Shown: in pieces, positions 1 to 11,765 of the stretch | Numbering within the stretch: position 1 is the stretch's first letter | How the letters are laid out: each line of letters begins with the position of its first letter | Assembly (NCBI GenBank): GCA_036873135.1 | Contig: JAPTYO010000011.1 | Location: 9,880,747 to 9,944,746, forward strand | Length of the DNA stretch: 64,000 bases | DNA from: Clarkia xantiana subsp. parviflora | Taxonomy: Eukaryota; Streptophyta; Magnoliopsida; Myrtales; Onagraceae | Reading direction: 5' to 3' | Notes under the pieces: model-generated | Seen by the model: only the letters and a program-made list of their open reading frames with translations | The model's database searches: none | Told to the model about the DNA's origin: nothing | Made by a program: the position numbers and the translations under genes

Positions 1-344
1 CCAGTATATTATACAGAAATGTATCAGAGTTGTAAATATTTGGTATAGTAGAGAATATAGACGGGGAATAAGAAACTATACAAAAGGAGAAACTGTCAAC
101 TGCCAAAAGCTCACAGAGAGATCAAACAGACATCAGTTTTCGTCTATGCAAATTTAATGTAATAGCCATCAAAATACAAAACGCATAAGAGCACATTGAG
201 AAAGAAATATACCTTATTTTCCATGATGGTTTTGCTGCACCAGTGACATCGACCATCTAAGCCTCTAGCTTTATCATGAATTTTTTGTTTACAAAATAGA
301 AAACTGTATATAAAAAAGTTTCCTTTATTAAATATATATATATC
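1..344. other. AT-rich non-coding stretch at window edge
   Basis: No convincing coding segment on either strand. It lies on the downstream side of the minus-strand MOR1-like fragment and could be intron or decayed flank of it. The window edge prevents a decision. Confidence 0.5.
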
Positions 345-895
345 AAATTCACTTGATCTTTTCCTATCCAGTGACAGTTATAGAGTCAGCCCTTTGGATG
401 GCGTCCTAACATTATGGTCTTGATGATCAAAGAGCTCATGAAGCATCTTTAAAATCTTTTTTGGTGGAACGTTTTGCCTGAAATCACAAATTAACATGAA
501 AAATACCATTCGTAATAATTTTTCAGAAAAATAATTCGTGCTCTCTAATCAGAAATTTGTATCAACACACCTTAAAGCTTGAAACATAGCATCAATTACA
601 TGTACCACAGAGAAACTTTGTTTTCTTTATAGCTTTCCCGTAGCATCCTATAGTGTGAATGTTAAAAAAAAAAAAAAAGATTTGATGGAGCAATTACTAC
701 ATTAAGTGCCACTAATGTTAGCATAATAGAATTATACAAGCTGCATGTACAAGAAGGCACCAAAGATTAAGAAATTAGTAGTACTAAGTACAATCAAAAG
801 TATCAGAAAAGCATTCGCAGCCTCCATCTCCACCCACAGCATAATAACGGCTTTCTATACTGTCTTTGGCTGCCCATCAAGCATTTAGCAACAAT
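345..895 (-). pseudogene. MOR1/XMAP215-like microtubule-associated protein, decayed gene fragment
   Basis: Read on the minus strand, three separated pieces match the N-terminal TOG region of plant MOR1/GEM1 as I know the family. From about 895 come IVAKCLMG and, one frame over, PKTV*KAVIMLWVEMEA. Around 575-650 comes a piece reading KAIKKTK and then, shifted, VIDAMFQAL. From about 479 comes VPPKKILKMLHELFDHQD running to SKGLTL and a stop, followed in another frame by CHWIGKDQV at about 370-350. The gaps are flanked by AG and GT dinucleotides, so introns were retained and this is not a processed copy. At least two in-frame stops and three frameshifts make it non-functional. MOR1 itself is a microtubule polymerase of about 2,000 residues; only some 110 residues are left here. 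Seen: the matching peptides and the lesions. Inferred: origin as a captured or duplicated gene fragment. Confidence 0.75.
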
Positions 896-993
896 TGAAT
901 CACACAATCGGTTTGCATATAACCCAATGAAACAAATTATTGATTATGAGACTAAACACATAAAATGCATGTGATGAGTAAAAGAAAATTAGC

Positions 994-1126
994 CTTCAGG
1001 ACCATACAGCATGAGCATCTGCATGTAGGATTTTGGTTTGAGGCGGAGCAGTAAGCATAAAAAATTCTCATACTGGATTTCCTTGTAATAAATCAATTGT
1101 ATACCATTCAGAAGTACAGAGATGAC
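994..1126 (-). other. Unrecognised exon-like open segment
   Basis: A 44-codon stretch without stops begins right after TTTTGGACAG, a fair splice acceptor, and ends at CCTGAAG followed by GC, which would be a weak or mutated donor. It reads VISVLLNGIQLIYYKEIQ and onward to a MLYGPEG end. I do not recognise the family. It lies between the HSF exon and the MOR1-like fragment on the same strand and could belong to either broken gene or to a third fragment. Confidence 0.25.
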
Positions 1127-1249
1127 CTGTCCAAAACTGAAATTAGTCATCGGAAACCAAAATCATAGTAAATGAATTATAAATCGCTATCATTGGATCC
1201 GTAATTATGTAAAGTTGAATTGGATTAGAGATATCAAGAGAGATCGTAC

Positions 1250-1498
1250 ATAAGTGTTCAATTGGCGTACGAAGCTAGAGAAGTTTTTGTGTTTGAAATG
1301 CTTGGGCAAGAGGTCCCTGGCGAAGTCGGGGACATTCCAGGCGATGAAAATGTTACTGTTGATCCAGGAGATGACAGAGTTAGTGGAGGGATCATCAACC
1401 ATGTCGCAAGTCTTACAGAGGAAGGGAGGTGGAGTATTAGATGTGGAGGCCACGGTGGAGGCGGATGCAGCATCTTGAGCGGCGATGGCGGCGGCCAT
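1250..1498 (-). CDS. Heat-shock transcription factor, first exon only (class A-like DNA-binding domain)
   Basis: The exon encodes about 83 residues: an Ala/Ser-rich start, then [17 protein letters not shown], then [18 protein letters not shown] and VRQLNTY, the first part of the winged helix-turn-helix domain of plant HSFs. The codon for the last Tyr is followed by GTACGA, placing the donor where plant HSF genes keep their single conserved intron, inside the DNA-binding domain. The rest of the domain, the oligomerisation region and the activation domain are not found in positions 1-1249, so they lie outside the window or are lost. Several usually constant residues differ: KTC where KTY is normal, and [11 protein letters not shown] where a Ser/Asn-rich turn is expected. 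The sequence favours an HSFA1-like relative. It may be a diverged gene or a stranded gene fragment. Family certain, functionality doubtful. Confidence 0.7.
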
Positions 1499-1557
1499 TA
1501 GAGCCGTAATAAGAGCTCCGATCGCACGACGAAGGATATAGAATGATGCTGAGCCAT
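1498..1557 (-). promoter_or_regulatory. Upstream ORF overlapping the HSF start codon
   Basis: A 19-codon ORF ([19 protein letters not shown]) starts 59 bases before the HSF ATG. Its TAA shares bases with that ATG, giving TAATG. Such an overlap would force re-initiation or leaky scanning if the two lie on one mRNA. uORFs are known for some plant HSF genes (HSFB1/TBF1), but this peptide is not claimed to be related. Confidence 0.3.
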
Positions 1558-3302
1558 GATTTCTGTACGTACAGATCTGACATCAAGGTTGGATTTGTAC
1601 GTACACACTTTCATCGCGTCACGAGGTGATTATCGTACTGATTGGCTACATATGAGCATCGGAAATGCAGATAATACCGCGAATCCGCGTTCCGAGAGGT
1701 GATGTTGGTTAACCGAACACTAATTTGCCGACGATTTGAAAGAGGGGGCGGAGAGATAGTGATGTCGTCTGAGAAAACGGATGGAGCCCTGTCGATCAAA
1801 AGCGGTTTGATGATATATGAGTCTTCGGCCGGTTGGTTTAGTCCGGTTAGAGAGAAATGACAGAAATTGAAAGGTCACATTAATAGTACCATTTGGGGTT
1901 GAGGACAGCGTGCACATTTTATGTTGGTAAAAAAGATATAATATTAATTGATACTAGGTTTCACTTTCACACATATATGTCAAAAATACAATATATACAT
2001 ATATATATATGTTTTGTCTTTCACTTGACGTAATGCAGTATTTGCTTCATATACCCTATCAGCTAGATGATATTTTTTTCAACCAATCAGAGATCACTTT
2101 GATGCACCACACTAGACTCTATATATTTTGAGAATTTTTTATTAGGGAATTTCTTTTGTTGATTCTACACTGCAAAAATACCTTAAATTTGTATGTGTAT
2201 AATATATAATTATGTTATATATACATAAAATTGATAGGACTTTTGTTAGTTTGCAGAAGCTGGACCTGCTATCATTATCTCTAAAATATTTTTCTTAGGT
2301 TTCAATCGGTCGCTTAAATCCAATTAAATATGTCGTCGTATGCATATTACGGAATAACAGATGTCCGACCGACATTAGAGTATCCATAATTTGTATTCTC
2401 TAAAGTTGTCATGTTGATATTTATATATACACTTTAGTTAATACTTAAATTTAAACAACATTTATTGTCAAATAGTTTAATTAACTATATTTCTTAAATA
2501 TTCTTTATTATTAAACTTTTCAACAACCAGTAATAAGATAATACCATTTTGTAAGGAAGTGACAATATAATGTATTCCTTAAATATAATGAATATATTAT
2601 ATAAAAACATAGAGATCTACTTTTAAGGAAGGCTATATAAAAGTATTATACCTCATATTTTTATGTAGTTTATATAAAAAATAATATGTTAAACTAACAT
2701 TTAACTACATAACACCTCTGTGGATGTTCACACACGTACTCAGTAAAACAAGTGACACCAGACACAAGGGCCATCTATGGGTCTGGGCTAAGGCCTGCTA
2801 GCTGCGAGATAGGCCAGCCCGTAAAAACTGCAAAACAATTTAATTTTTCTTGGGCTGCTTTTTGTCAAAACTAGAATATGTGTCCCAAACCCTCTACGGC
2901 TGACTGATAAAGAGGAATGTACAGAAATTTACCCTTGAATTTGCATTAAACTACATTTGGAATTAAAAAATAATATTTGCATTAAACTACTCTTGAATTT
3001 GCACTAAATTAAAGACACTTTATTGCTCTATATATGTCTTGACTGTGGCCAAAAAGTTATTATGTCTTGACTCTCACATTTCAAACTATGGATCTTTGTG
3101 TTTTAGTCTCTTAAATGGGTTTAACTCGGCAGCATCTATGTTAGCACGTCCTAATGGGCTTGTATCCTTGTCTAACAATATCCACAATTTTAAGGGTTTC
3201 CAAATCGTTTACGTGTAAACATAGAAGCTTTTCTAATTTAAAAAAAAAAATGCAAACTACACGGTTTGTAAAAGTCATAGCTTAACATGTTTTAAGAGCG
3301 CA
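1558..3302. other. AT-rich intergenic DNA, presumed upstream flank of the HSF exon
   Basis: No supported gene. Short ORFs at 1611-1917 show no family resemblance and sit in the likely promoter or 5' leader of the HSF exon. There are (TA)-rich tracts near 1990-2010 and 2195-2225. An imperfect repeat built on CTTGAATTTGCATTAAACTA occurs at about 2934-3013. Confidence 0.5.
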
Positions 3303-4393
3303 AATCCTTATTAATGGCAAGAGAAGGGAGTGATTAAATGGACGAGGGGCATTAGCCAAGGCGATGTATTATCACCATACTTGTTCATTCTTGTGGCGGA
3401 TGTTCTCTCACGAAGAAAAGCAAAGGCGGTGGAAACTAGTAGATTAGAAGGGATCTGCATGAATAGGGGATGCCCGATTATCCACCATCTCTTCTTTGCT
3501 GACGACTCATTATTTTTCTTAAAGGCCAAGCCAAGCAATATGACCACCCTGACCGATATACTAGAAGAATATTGTGAAGCTTCAGGGCAAGCTATCAACA
3601 TTAGCAAGTCCACTTTTTTCTTCGGGAAGAATGTATGCCCAACAACTCAAAACATAATCGAAGGCATCTTAGGTATCAAGGCTGAGAAAAATCCCGGTAA
3701 GTACCTTAGACTACCTACGACTTGGGGTCGGTCAAAACGGGAGGCACTAGGGGTCTTGAAGGAGCGTATTAACAACAAACTTCGTGGATGGAAGGGATAG
3801 AAAAACTCATCAAATCGGTAGTAATGTCCATCCCAACTTACAAAATGAGTCTTTTCCTCCTCCCTAAAAATTGGTGCTTTGAGGTTAATGTCATGATTGC
3901 TCGATTTTGGTGGGGGCAAAAATGAAGCGAGAGAAAAATTCATTGGCAGAGTTGGGAAACTCTAGCAAAGGCAAAGGGAGAGGGTGGTGGTCTAGGATTC
4001 AACATACTACTTGCTTTTAATCTTGCATTATTAACCAAAATGGCATGGAGATTGGAATAAAATCCTAACGATTATTGGGTGCGTATCCACAAGAGCATAT
4101 ATTTTTCGAGATCTGATTTTTGCAGGGAAACAAAGGGTGGTTGAGCCTCGTGGGCTTGGACGAGCCTACTTGCGGGGAGAGATGTCGTAATGGAGGGAGG
4201 GCTTTGGATAGTCGATGATGGAACTAGGATTAATGTCTTCAACCACCAATGGGTTCCTACTATCCCATCACATCACGTCGCATCCATATACTTCCGGAGG
4301 AGGAGTTTCAGCAATATAACAAAGTTTATTCTCTCATAGAGGCAGACAGACCATCATGGTATCTCTATAGCATCCAAAAAGTGATTTCAAAAC
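3303..4393 (+). pseudogene. LINE reverse transcriptase fragment
   Basis: The longest open piece (3330-3800) reads RGISQGDVLSPYLFIL and then FFADDSLFF, the RT fingers/palm and catalytic A/DD box of plant LINEs, followed by the SGQAINISKS block. Downstream the homology continues in other frames (IPTYKMSLFLLP, IARFWWGQK, KIHWQSWETL, GGGLGF), so the copy carries several frameshifts and stops. The start is truncated: ILINGKRRE is still visible just before 3330 but out of frame. It would have copied LINE RNA into DNA at the nick site; it is now inactive. Confidence 0.85.
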
Positions 4394-5748
4394 TGTAAAC
4401 ACCTAATTTTGGTCCGCGCGTAGCACGTTCAAAATGTCATCTGTGACGCGTAAAAAAAAAGGAAGTATTTAAATATGGAACGTCGCGAAGTTTCTAAAGA
4501 TAGGACTGGCTTAAAATAGGATAGTGTATATGCATTATCTATTGTAAAATATTAAGAAAATATATTATGTGTATTTATGGTGAAATACATAAATATATAT
4601 GTATATTTTCGGAATATTAAATGCATATATTTTTCAGATTTTATTTTCCTAGTTTAGGGGTCCTAGTTTAGCTATAAATAGGGTCCTTTGTTACATGTAA
4701 AAGTACACAACATCAATAATATTACATTAGATTTTGGAACCCGTGCATATTTGTCCTCGTGAAAAAGTTTTTTTTTTTTTTTTTTCGAAAGCTGCTGCCT
4801 CTCTCTCTCCTTTCTCTTCTCTCTCTCTTCTCACCCTCCTCCTCCTTCCCGTTCACCGGCCGTCGACCACCGTCCTGCGACCTCTCCTCAGACCACAGCC
4901 GTTCGCCCCTTGTTGCTGCCCTCTCCCGCGGTGACCTTCTCGACCACGCCGGAGCTCTAGCTCGTCTCGCTCCGCCCTCCGCCGTGACCTCTGCTGCAGT
5001 GTTGCTCCTTCATCCGCCCCGTTGACCCTCTGCTGACACCGCGCCTCAGACCTGCTTGACTTGGCCGGAGCTCCGCCAGCGGCATGTCGTCCGCTCCTCT
5101 TCCCGGGCGGCTCAACTTCCACCACCGTGGCCATCGTTGGTTTCCCCAGGTGAGTTTTTCATTTTATTTATTTTATTATTTTTATATTATTATCATTATG
5201 TTATTATTACATTATTATTATTAATTAGGTAATTTAATTAATTTGTTAATTTTGGTTGGGTAGAATATTTAAATTTTTCGAATAATTATGTAAAATATGT
5301 TGAGTATATATTGGATTGTGTATGTATTTAAGCATGTTAGGTAATTTTGGGGTTTTCGATTTCGTCTTAATTAGGAGTTGTAAGTTATAATTAGTTTTTT
5401 TAGACTTATGTTAATATTTGATACTATTTTGGCATAGGATACAAATTTGATTAAATCTTGACATCGTTAGACTAATATGATGTAACTTGTATTTAAATAA
5501 ATAAATTGGCAAATTGAGTGAATTGAGTATCGGAAGGGCGTAGTTGAAAATTATATTTTTAATTCGCAATAGAACCCCCGAACTCGAATTTCTGATCGTG
5601 GACTGATTTTATACCTAGGTGTTTAATTCGTTATTCGCTTAGGTAATTTAGGATTCTAGTTAACCTTATAATTAACTAGTGGCGACTCTTTTCAAAATCA
5701 ACGTTTTCAAAACGTAATATCGTCTTAGGTCAGATTTTAGGTCCGACA
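4394..5748 (+). mobile_element. Solo LTR inserted in the LINE
   Basis: The LINE reading is interrupted by a 1,355-bp block starting TGTAAACACC and ending GGTCCGACA, with 5-bp flanks AAAAC (4389-4393) and AAGAC (5749-5753), a target duplication with one mismatch. It holds a TATA box, a pyrimidine-rich tract and a GC-rich region at about 4850-5150, then AT-rich sequence. There are no coding domains. A solo LTR from recombination of a full element explains it best. The orientation is set by the TATA box and is tentative. Confidence 0.7.
4672..4680 (+). promoter_or_regulatory. TATA box of the solo LTR
   Basis: CTATAAATA lies about 280 bp into the LTR, with a transcript start expected near 4705, in keeping with a U3 promoter. 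Confidence 0.5.
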
Positions 5749-5753
5749 AAGAC

Positions 5754-6438
5754 GCGAGGAGCGAGCCATCAAAGCGATTCCATTGTTTACTAGCCCAACA
5801 CTAGATAAAATCATATGGCTAACGAGTAAAATAGGTAACGTGGAAGTTAAAGCTGTGTATCGAGATATTGCAGCTACCACGAAAAGCGACACTCACCAAC
5901 ACCTACTAACTCACTAAACATGGAAAGAAATCTGGGCTATGAAAACTTCCCCCAATGTACGACCTTTTTTTGGAGACAAACTCTAATGCTTTGCCGGTAA
6001 GGGTGGCGTTGTGACTAAGAGGAGTAAACTTAAAGGAAAAATGCCCATTTTGTGATGAGTTGGAGACCATCGACCATACGTTAGTCAAGTGCCCATGGAC
6101 AACTATGGTGTGGTTTGCCACACTCAATGTTAGGTGGGAAGACCAAGACGAAGTTTCTATCGCGTCGTGCTTCAAAAAACTAAGAAGAACGGAAGGCTTA
6201 TTCAAGAGCGAGAAGGATGCTCGATAGTCGCTAATTGGCGAAAAGGATGCTCGATGATCGCTAATTGGTGAAACATGTTGGTGTATCTAGAAGGAAAGAT
6301 GCTGAGTCATGTATTCCACCACCTGGATCGAACATCTGCTCAAGCTTTAAATGAGTATAATGAATTTCGGGCAATGCAAAATGGAGGAAATTCTGTAGCA
6401 CACCAAGACCAAACTACAACTGCCAATCTAGTCCCCCC
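5754..6438 (+). pseudogene. LINE C-terminal region with zinc-ribbon (zf-RVT) motif
   Basis: In one frame the sequence reads KEKCPFCDELETIDHTLV then KCPWTTMVWF, the cysteine/histidine zinc-ribbon that follows RT in plant LINEs. The end (about 6265-6438) opens the linker to RNase H and stops abruptly at TGTTAGATTACG, the terminus of Copia A. Frameshifts and stops occur before the ribbon. The reading resumes at 33378. Confidence 0.8.
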
Positions 6439-7036
6439 TGTTAGATTACGAGGAGTAATCACTACAGATACTATAAATATGGTACATGCTAGTAATCGAA
6501 ATTACGCAGCGGAAGATTCGCACATACCTCAACAGTAGTCCGTAGTCCCAAGATCCTTGCAGAAGGGAGTTCACGATCCTCCGGTCGGAACCCGTAGAGG
6601 TTCTTGTGAAGGAAGCCCTACGCGGTATATTCTCCACAGCAAAGCCTCAGATCGATTCTTGGCAAGGGACGGATCTCCGGAGTGTTTGCTCGAAGGCAAA
6701 TTGGCACACCCTTGGTGGTGGTAGGTTCGGCCGGACTTAGGGTGTTATGGGGGGAGGGTTTTCTCTCTAAAACACTCCAAGGAAGGATTACGGATTAACC
6801 TAATAAAACCGTAACACCCCATATATATAGGAGGAGTAAAGTGGAAAAAAGTCCACTTTACCCACCTATTAAATTCAGCCGGCCACTATGCATAGGGAGG
6901 CCCAATTTTGGGCCTCTCATGTCAATTAGGATTTGGGTCTGACCAAATATCCTAAAGTGACATTTACCCAATTGTCTTAGCTAACCTATACATTTAATGG
7001 GCTTCCATTTACGGCGCCCATCACCATATGCTTACA
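6439..7036 (-). repeat. Copia A 3' LTR
   Basis: It starts TGTTAGATTACGAGG and ends ATATGCTTACA, 598 bp. In element orientation it begins TGTAAGCATATGG. A TATA-like motif (minus strand, near 6820-6832, CCTATATATATG) fits a U3 promoter. The adjoining minus-strand purine tract CGAGTGGGAGC at 7037-7047 is the likely polypurine tract. Confidence 0.85.
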
Positions 7037-8169
7037 GCTCCCACTCGCCGGAATGGGAGGGTGCCTGTTAATGTATTGTCGTCCAAATCTGCATCAACAT
7101 TTCACTCTTTCGATCTCGTCCTTGCTTCCGAATAGTTCATACGAGGTTTGCCGTGTGACCGGCGGACACGACAGGCATCATGCTACTCATCTGTTAGGAG
7201 TGTTGTAGCGCCCGCGGAATGTTGATTCCATTTTCTCCAAACAACCTGTTATAATAAAACATTTATATAGTGTCACGCTGTATCCTAGGTCAACTGATAA
7301 TTCTCCATTTGACTAGTTTCGACAAAGGAACACTTCTCCAAGGCATCCGTACAAGTATTCACAACCTTCAACTAACATCCGGTTGGTGGCCACCTTAGTG
7401 AATACAAGAGTCAGTGAATTATAGGTGAACTTCACAATCCTCATCGCTCATATCCTTAGTCAAACCCAACCAGTTTCCAAAGACGTGGTCACTGGGCCTG
7501 TTTGTTCAGCACTACGCTCGTACGTCGGGAAGCAAACATTGAGCCTGACCTTAGATATGAGTTCCGAGTCCGTTAGGATACTTTGGGTGCCTCTTCATAA
7601 GGCTCCCGGGATCAATCACACACTCGAGGTGAAGAAGTTTGCGCCCGCTAGAATCACGAGGATTCTTATCTAGCACAACCGAGTTGTGACCCCGTGGTCG
7701 AACATGGCACACGCAGTATGAGCACGCGTCGATAGCATACCTGAACGTTTAAGTTTACATGAATGGGATACGTCAATCATGCTACCGCAGATTCTCATCT
7801 GGTCCAGAATGTGGATTAATGAAGAACGAAGTTCATCACGGCGATTTGCAAAACGAAGATCATGTCGAGTTATTTCGAGACTAGATGATCGTCTTGCGTA
7901 ATCAGGTTTACTCCCCTGACTCTTAGCCAATCTTTCTTGGTAGAGGCCTCCCTCCACCGCAAGACGACCGTATCTATGTGACGAGGTAAGGCCCACATTC
8001 GACATAGTTTTGGCAGAGGATTGCGTCCTCCTACGACTTAGTTTATAAACCGTAAATCTGATGTATTCAAACATTATGACGTCGATTGATCGTAAACTCA
8101 ATTGCAATTATTTCGTTTAAAAAATGTAACTTTCAATTATCAAAATGTTATCACAGATACATGCCACTT
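7037..8169 (-). other. Copia A 3' untranslated region
   Basis: About 1.1 kb between the RNase H stop and the 3' LTR. No coding domain is seen. It is similar throughout to 15017-16305 of Copia B, so it is a native part of the family and not an insertion. Confidence 0.6.
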
Positions 8170-11100
8170 TTAAACCCTACGCAATCCAAGTAGTTTTACA
8201 TGCTTTTCGAATATCTCCATGCGTAGTGGCTTAGTTAATGGGTCCGCAACCATGTTATCAGTAGACAAGTATTCCAAAGTGATTATATTTTCTTCTACCA
8301 TTGATTTAGCATGAAAATATTTCACATCAATGTGTTTGGTCCTACTATGGTACTTCAGATTCTTTACTGCCGCAATGGCTGCCTGACTGTCAGAGAACAC
8401 CTTCACAGGTTTACTCTTGATATCGCCATCAAGCAGCGTAGTAAGAAGCCTTTTCAGCCAGACCGCTTCCTGTGCATTCTTGAAGAGGACTACGAATTCT
8501 GATTCCATCGTGGACAGCGCGACAAATTTTTGGTTCTTGCTCGTCCATGAAATGGCGACATTAGCAAGGAGAAACACTCCTCTTGTGGTGGACTTACGAT
8601 CATCCGGATCGCCACCATGGTCGGCGTAACTGTAACTGGTTAATTCTAACTTCCCGCCCTCATAGCACTGTGCGTAGTCGGCAGTACCTTCCAGATAACG
8701 AATATTCGTTTTACAGCCTTTAAAAGTTGATAGCCAGGATCTGATTGGAAACGTGCTACTAGGCCCACGGTGTAACAGATATCCGGACGGGTGCATTGCA
8801 TGGCGTATCAAACTACCGACCATGCTTAAATACTCTGAACCCTTCATCTGTTCCCGCTCTGCCAGGTTCTTGGGGCCGTCACGTTTTGACAGTGCGCACC
8901 CAAACACCACCGGCGTATCCACGGGTTTGGCATCCTGTAATCTGAACTTTTTCAACAGTTTGTTGATATAGGCTTCTTGAGACAGACATAATTTCCGGGT
9001 AGCCTGATCTCTAGCAATTTTAATGCCTATGATCTACGTGGCTTCTCCCATGTCTTTCATCTCAAATACAAGTGCTAACCATGACTTTGACTTGTTCATA
9101 AAACTCACGTCGTTTGCGACAATGAGTATTTCGTCCACGTATAAGGTTAAGATGACATACTTAGACCCGGATGTCTTATAATACACGCACGGATCCTCGT
9201 GAAGATTCACGAATCCGTTTCCTACGATTTCCTCGTGGAATCTACGATACCATTGCCGAGACGTCTGTTTAAGACCGTAGATGGACCTTTGGAGCTTACA
9301 AACTTTATATTCGTTACCAGGAGTAATGAAAACTTATGGTTGCTCCATATAGATCTCTTCCTCCAGGTTTTCGTTGAGAAATGCGGCATTAACATCCATT
9401 TGGTGCAGCTCGATATCGAGAATTGCGACCAAGGCCAGAATGACCCGTACTGTGGTATAACGCAGAGTTGGTGAGTATGTTTCGTCAAAGTCCACTTCGT
9501 GAAGTTGGGTTGATCCTTTCGCAAAAAGTTGAGCTTTGTATCATTCGACCTTTCCATCAGCAGTGAGTTTCAGTTTAAGAACCCACTTTGCTCCTATGTC
9601 CATGCGATCAGCAGGTAAATCAACCAAAGACCACACCAAATTGGCTTTCATTGAGGAAATCTATTCCTCCATTGCATTCCTCCATTCCTTAGCTTGAGGT
9701 CCTTCCAACGCTTGTTGAACCGTTACCGGTTCGTCAACAGATGTTAGAGTGAGGATCTCACCCCTCTCGATGGGATACTTCTTAGGAGAAGTTCGACGCC
9801 TTTGACTACGTCTAGGCTCGTTGATCCCATCTTGACGCTGAACATTACTCCCACTCGGAACAATGCTTCTTATCAGAGCATCACTCCCACTGGGAACAAG
9901 GGCAGTGCTAGAACCTTCACCTACAACCTTCCTCAAACGACCTCTTGGTCTCGAGATTCTATCTCCGAGATGAATTCCTCGATCACTAGGACGTGGAACC
10001 AAGTTGGTTGGATCACTCCCACTGGAAACAATGGGTAGTATAGGTGGTTGTGGTATTTGTCTAGCTTCATGATTATCAGGTTCAACTTAATTCGTTTCCA
10101 CGGCAACGGTGATTTGTGTGGTACGGTTTGGTACTCCTACTGGATTTACTATGAAAATGTTTCCATTATCATTAACCATGTCATTCACCTGAGTTGCCGG
10201 TTCAAATCTCCCACTCGAAGTAAGTGAGACCTGATCATCAATGCTATCCTGTTCTAGTTCAATCAACACTTCATCTGTTTTAATCTCACTTAGCGTCGGA
10301 AATTCGTCCTCAAGGAAAGTTACGTCTCTGGACTCATGTTCGATCACGCCACCACTTTCTTGAGCTGATACGAATACGTAACATTTAGTGTTTTTTGAAT
10401 ACCTTATAAAGATACTCTTTAGTCCTCTGGGTCCTAATTTTCCGAAACGGCTGTCAGTTGTATGTGTATGGGCTGCGCAACCGCAAGGTCGTAATCTAGT
10501 GAGATCCAACTCTCTACCGTGCCACAGCTCATATGGCGTTGTGTCTACCGCCTTTGTTGGGACAAGGTTTACTACGTGAGTGGCACTCAATAACGTACCA
10601 CTCCAATAGGAGATTGGTAATTGTGCCTGCGACATCATGGTTCTAACCATGTCTAGGAGTGTTCGATTACGACGTTCAGCCACACCATTCTGCTGTGGTG
10701 TGGTGGGGATTTTCGTTTAACAGGCTATCCCTCTTTCTTTGCACAACTTATCAAACTCATTAGAGAGATATTCTCCACCTCTATCAGTGCGTAAGGTTTT
10801 CACCTTTCGCTCCTGCTGATTCTCTACGAGGTTTAGAAAGTTTCTAAAGTAATCTATTGCCTCGGATTTACGAGTAATCAACTGAGTAAACCCATAACAG
10901 GTGAAGTCGTCGATGAAAGTTACGAAGTATCGTTTTCCATTCCTGGCGGTTACACTCATTGGTCCACAGACGTCGGAGTGAATCAACTGCAATGGATACT
11001 CGGATCGTTGAGCTTCTCCGAATGGTTTGCGGGTGGACTTTCCTGCTAGAAAATCTTGGCAAGTGTGTTTAATCACATTGCTGGTACCAGGCAAAAGCTC

Positions 11101-11765
11101 TCTTCGGGCTAATGAATGGACCCTATCATAGCTTATATGTCCCAACCTCGCATGCCATCCGGCCGCGTCAGTTTCTACTTCCCTGTAGGATAATGCATAT
11201 ATTCTATTCGAATCTATACATCCATTCAAATCCATGATAAAGAGACCATAGGAGGAATAAGCATGCCCAAAGAAGACATTGCCTTTATTTATTCGAACAA
11301 AGTTCTTCTCAAATGATAAAATGTAATTATTATTCATAAGAGCAGAAACAGAAACAATATTTCTAAGGATTCTTGGAGCAAAAAGGACATTTTCAGGTAG
11401 GATGGTCATGCCATTGTTCATAGACAACTTGCAGTTCCCTACTCCTATGACTTCAACCTGTGAGTTGTCGCCAATGTATATCCTCTTAGAATCCTTTGGC
11501 AATCGTCTTAACTTGGCGAACAGTCCTTTGTCGTTGGCTATGTGGTCCGTCGCACCTGAGTCAAGAAACCAAGAAAGATTTGAGTCAGTTAACATGAAAA
11601 TTGAGGAAACAAGAGCTTCAATTACATAAACAACGTAGCATACCTTTTCAGTATGCAATTTGCTGGACCCTGCTCCTTCGCCTATTCGGCGTGGACTAGA
11701 GTTCCCGCAGACTATATTTGATTTAACTCGGAGATTGCCTGGTTTAGGCTTTGTCAACATTTTAC
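8170..11765 (-). pseudogene. Copia A pol: protease, integrase, reverse transcriptase, RNase H
   Basis: One reading phase carries, in order: the aspartic protease WFLDSGATDHIAND, GAG-pre-integrase WHARLGHISYDRV, the integrase catalytic core (HSDVCGP, TDRGGEY), the Copia RT (HQMDVNAAF, IYGLKQTSRQWY) and RNase H ending DNMVADPLTKPL and GLRRV. In-frame stops interrupt it near 10717, 10087, 9659, 9533, 9336 and 9037. The RT active site reads YVDEILI where YVDD is required, so a catalytic Asp is lost. The intact family product would be cut into enzymes that copy and insert the element. This copy cannot work. Confidence 0.9.

Noticed and set aside
4734..5134. Overlapping ORFs on both strands in GC-rich DNA
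   Set aside because: They lie inside a solo LTR, are compositional (Ser/Pro/Leu or Arg/Ala), and match no domain.
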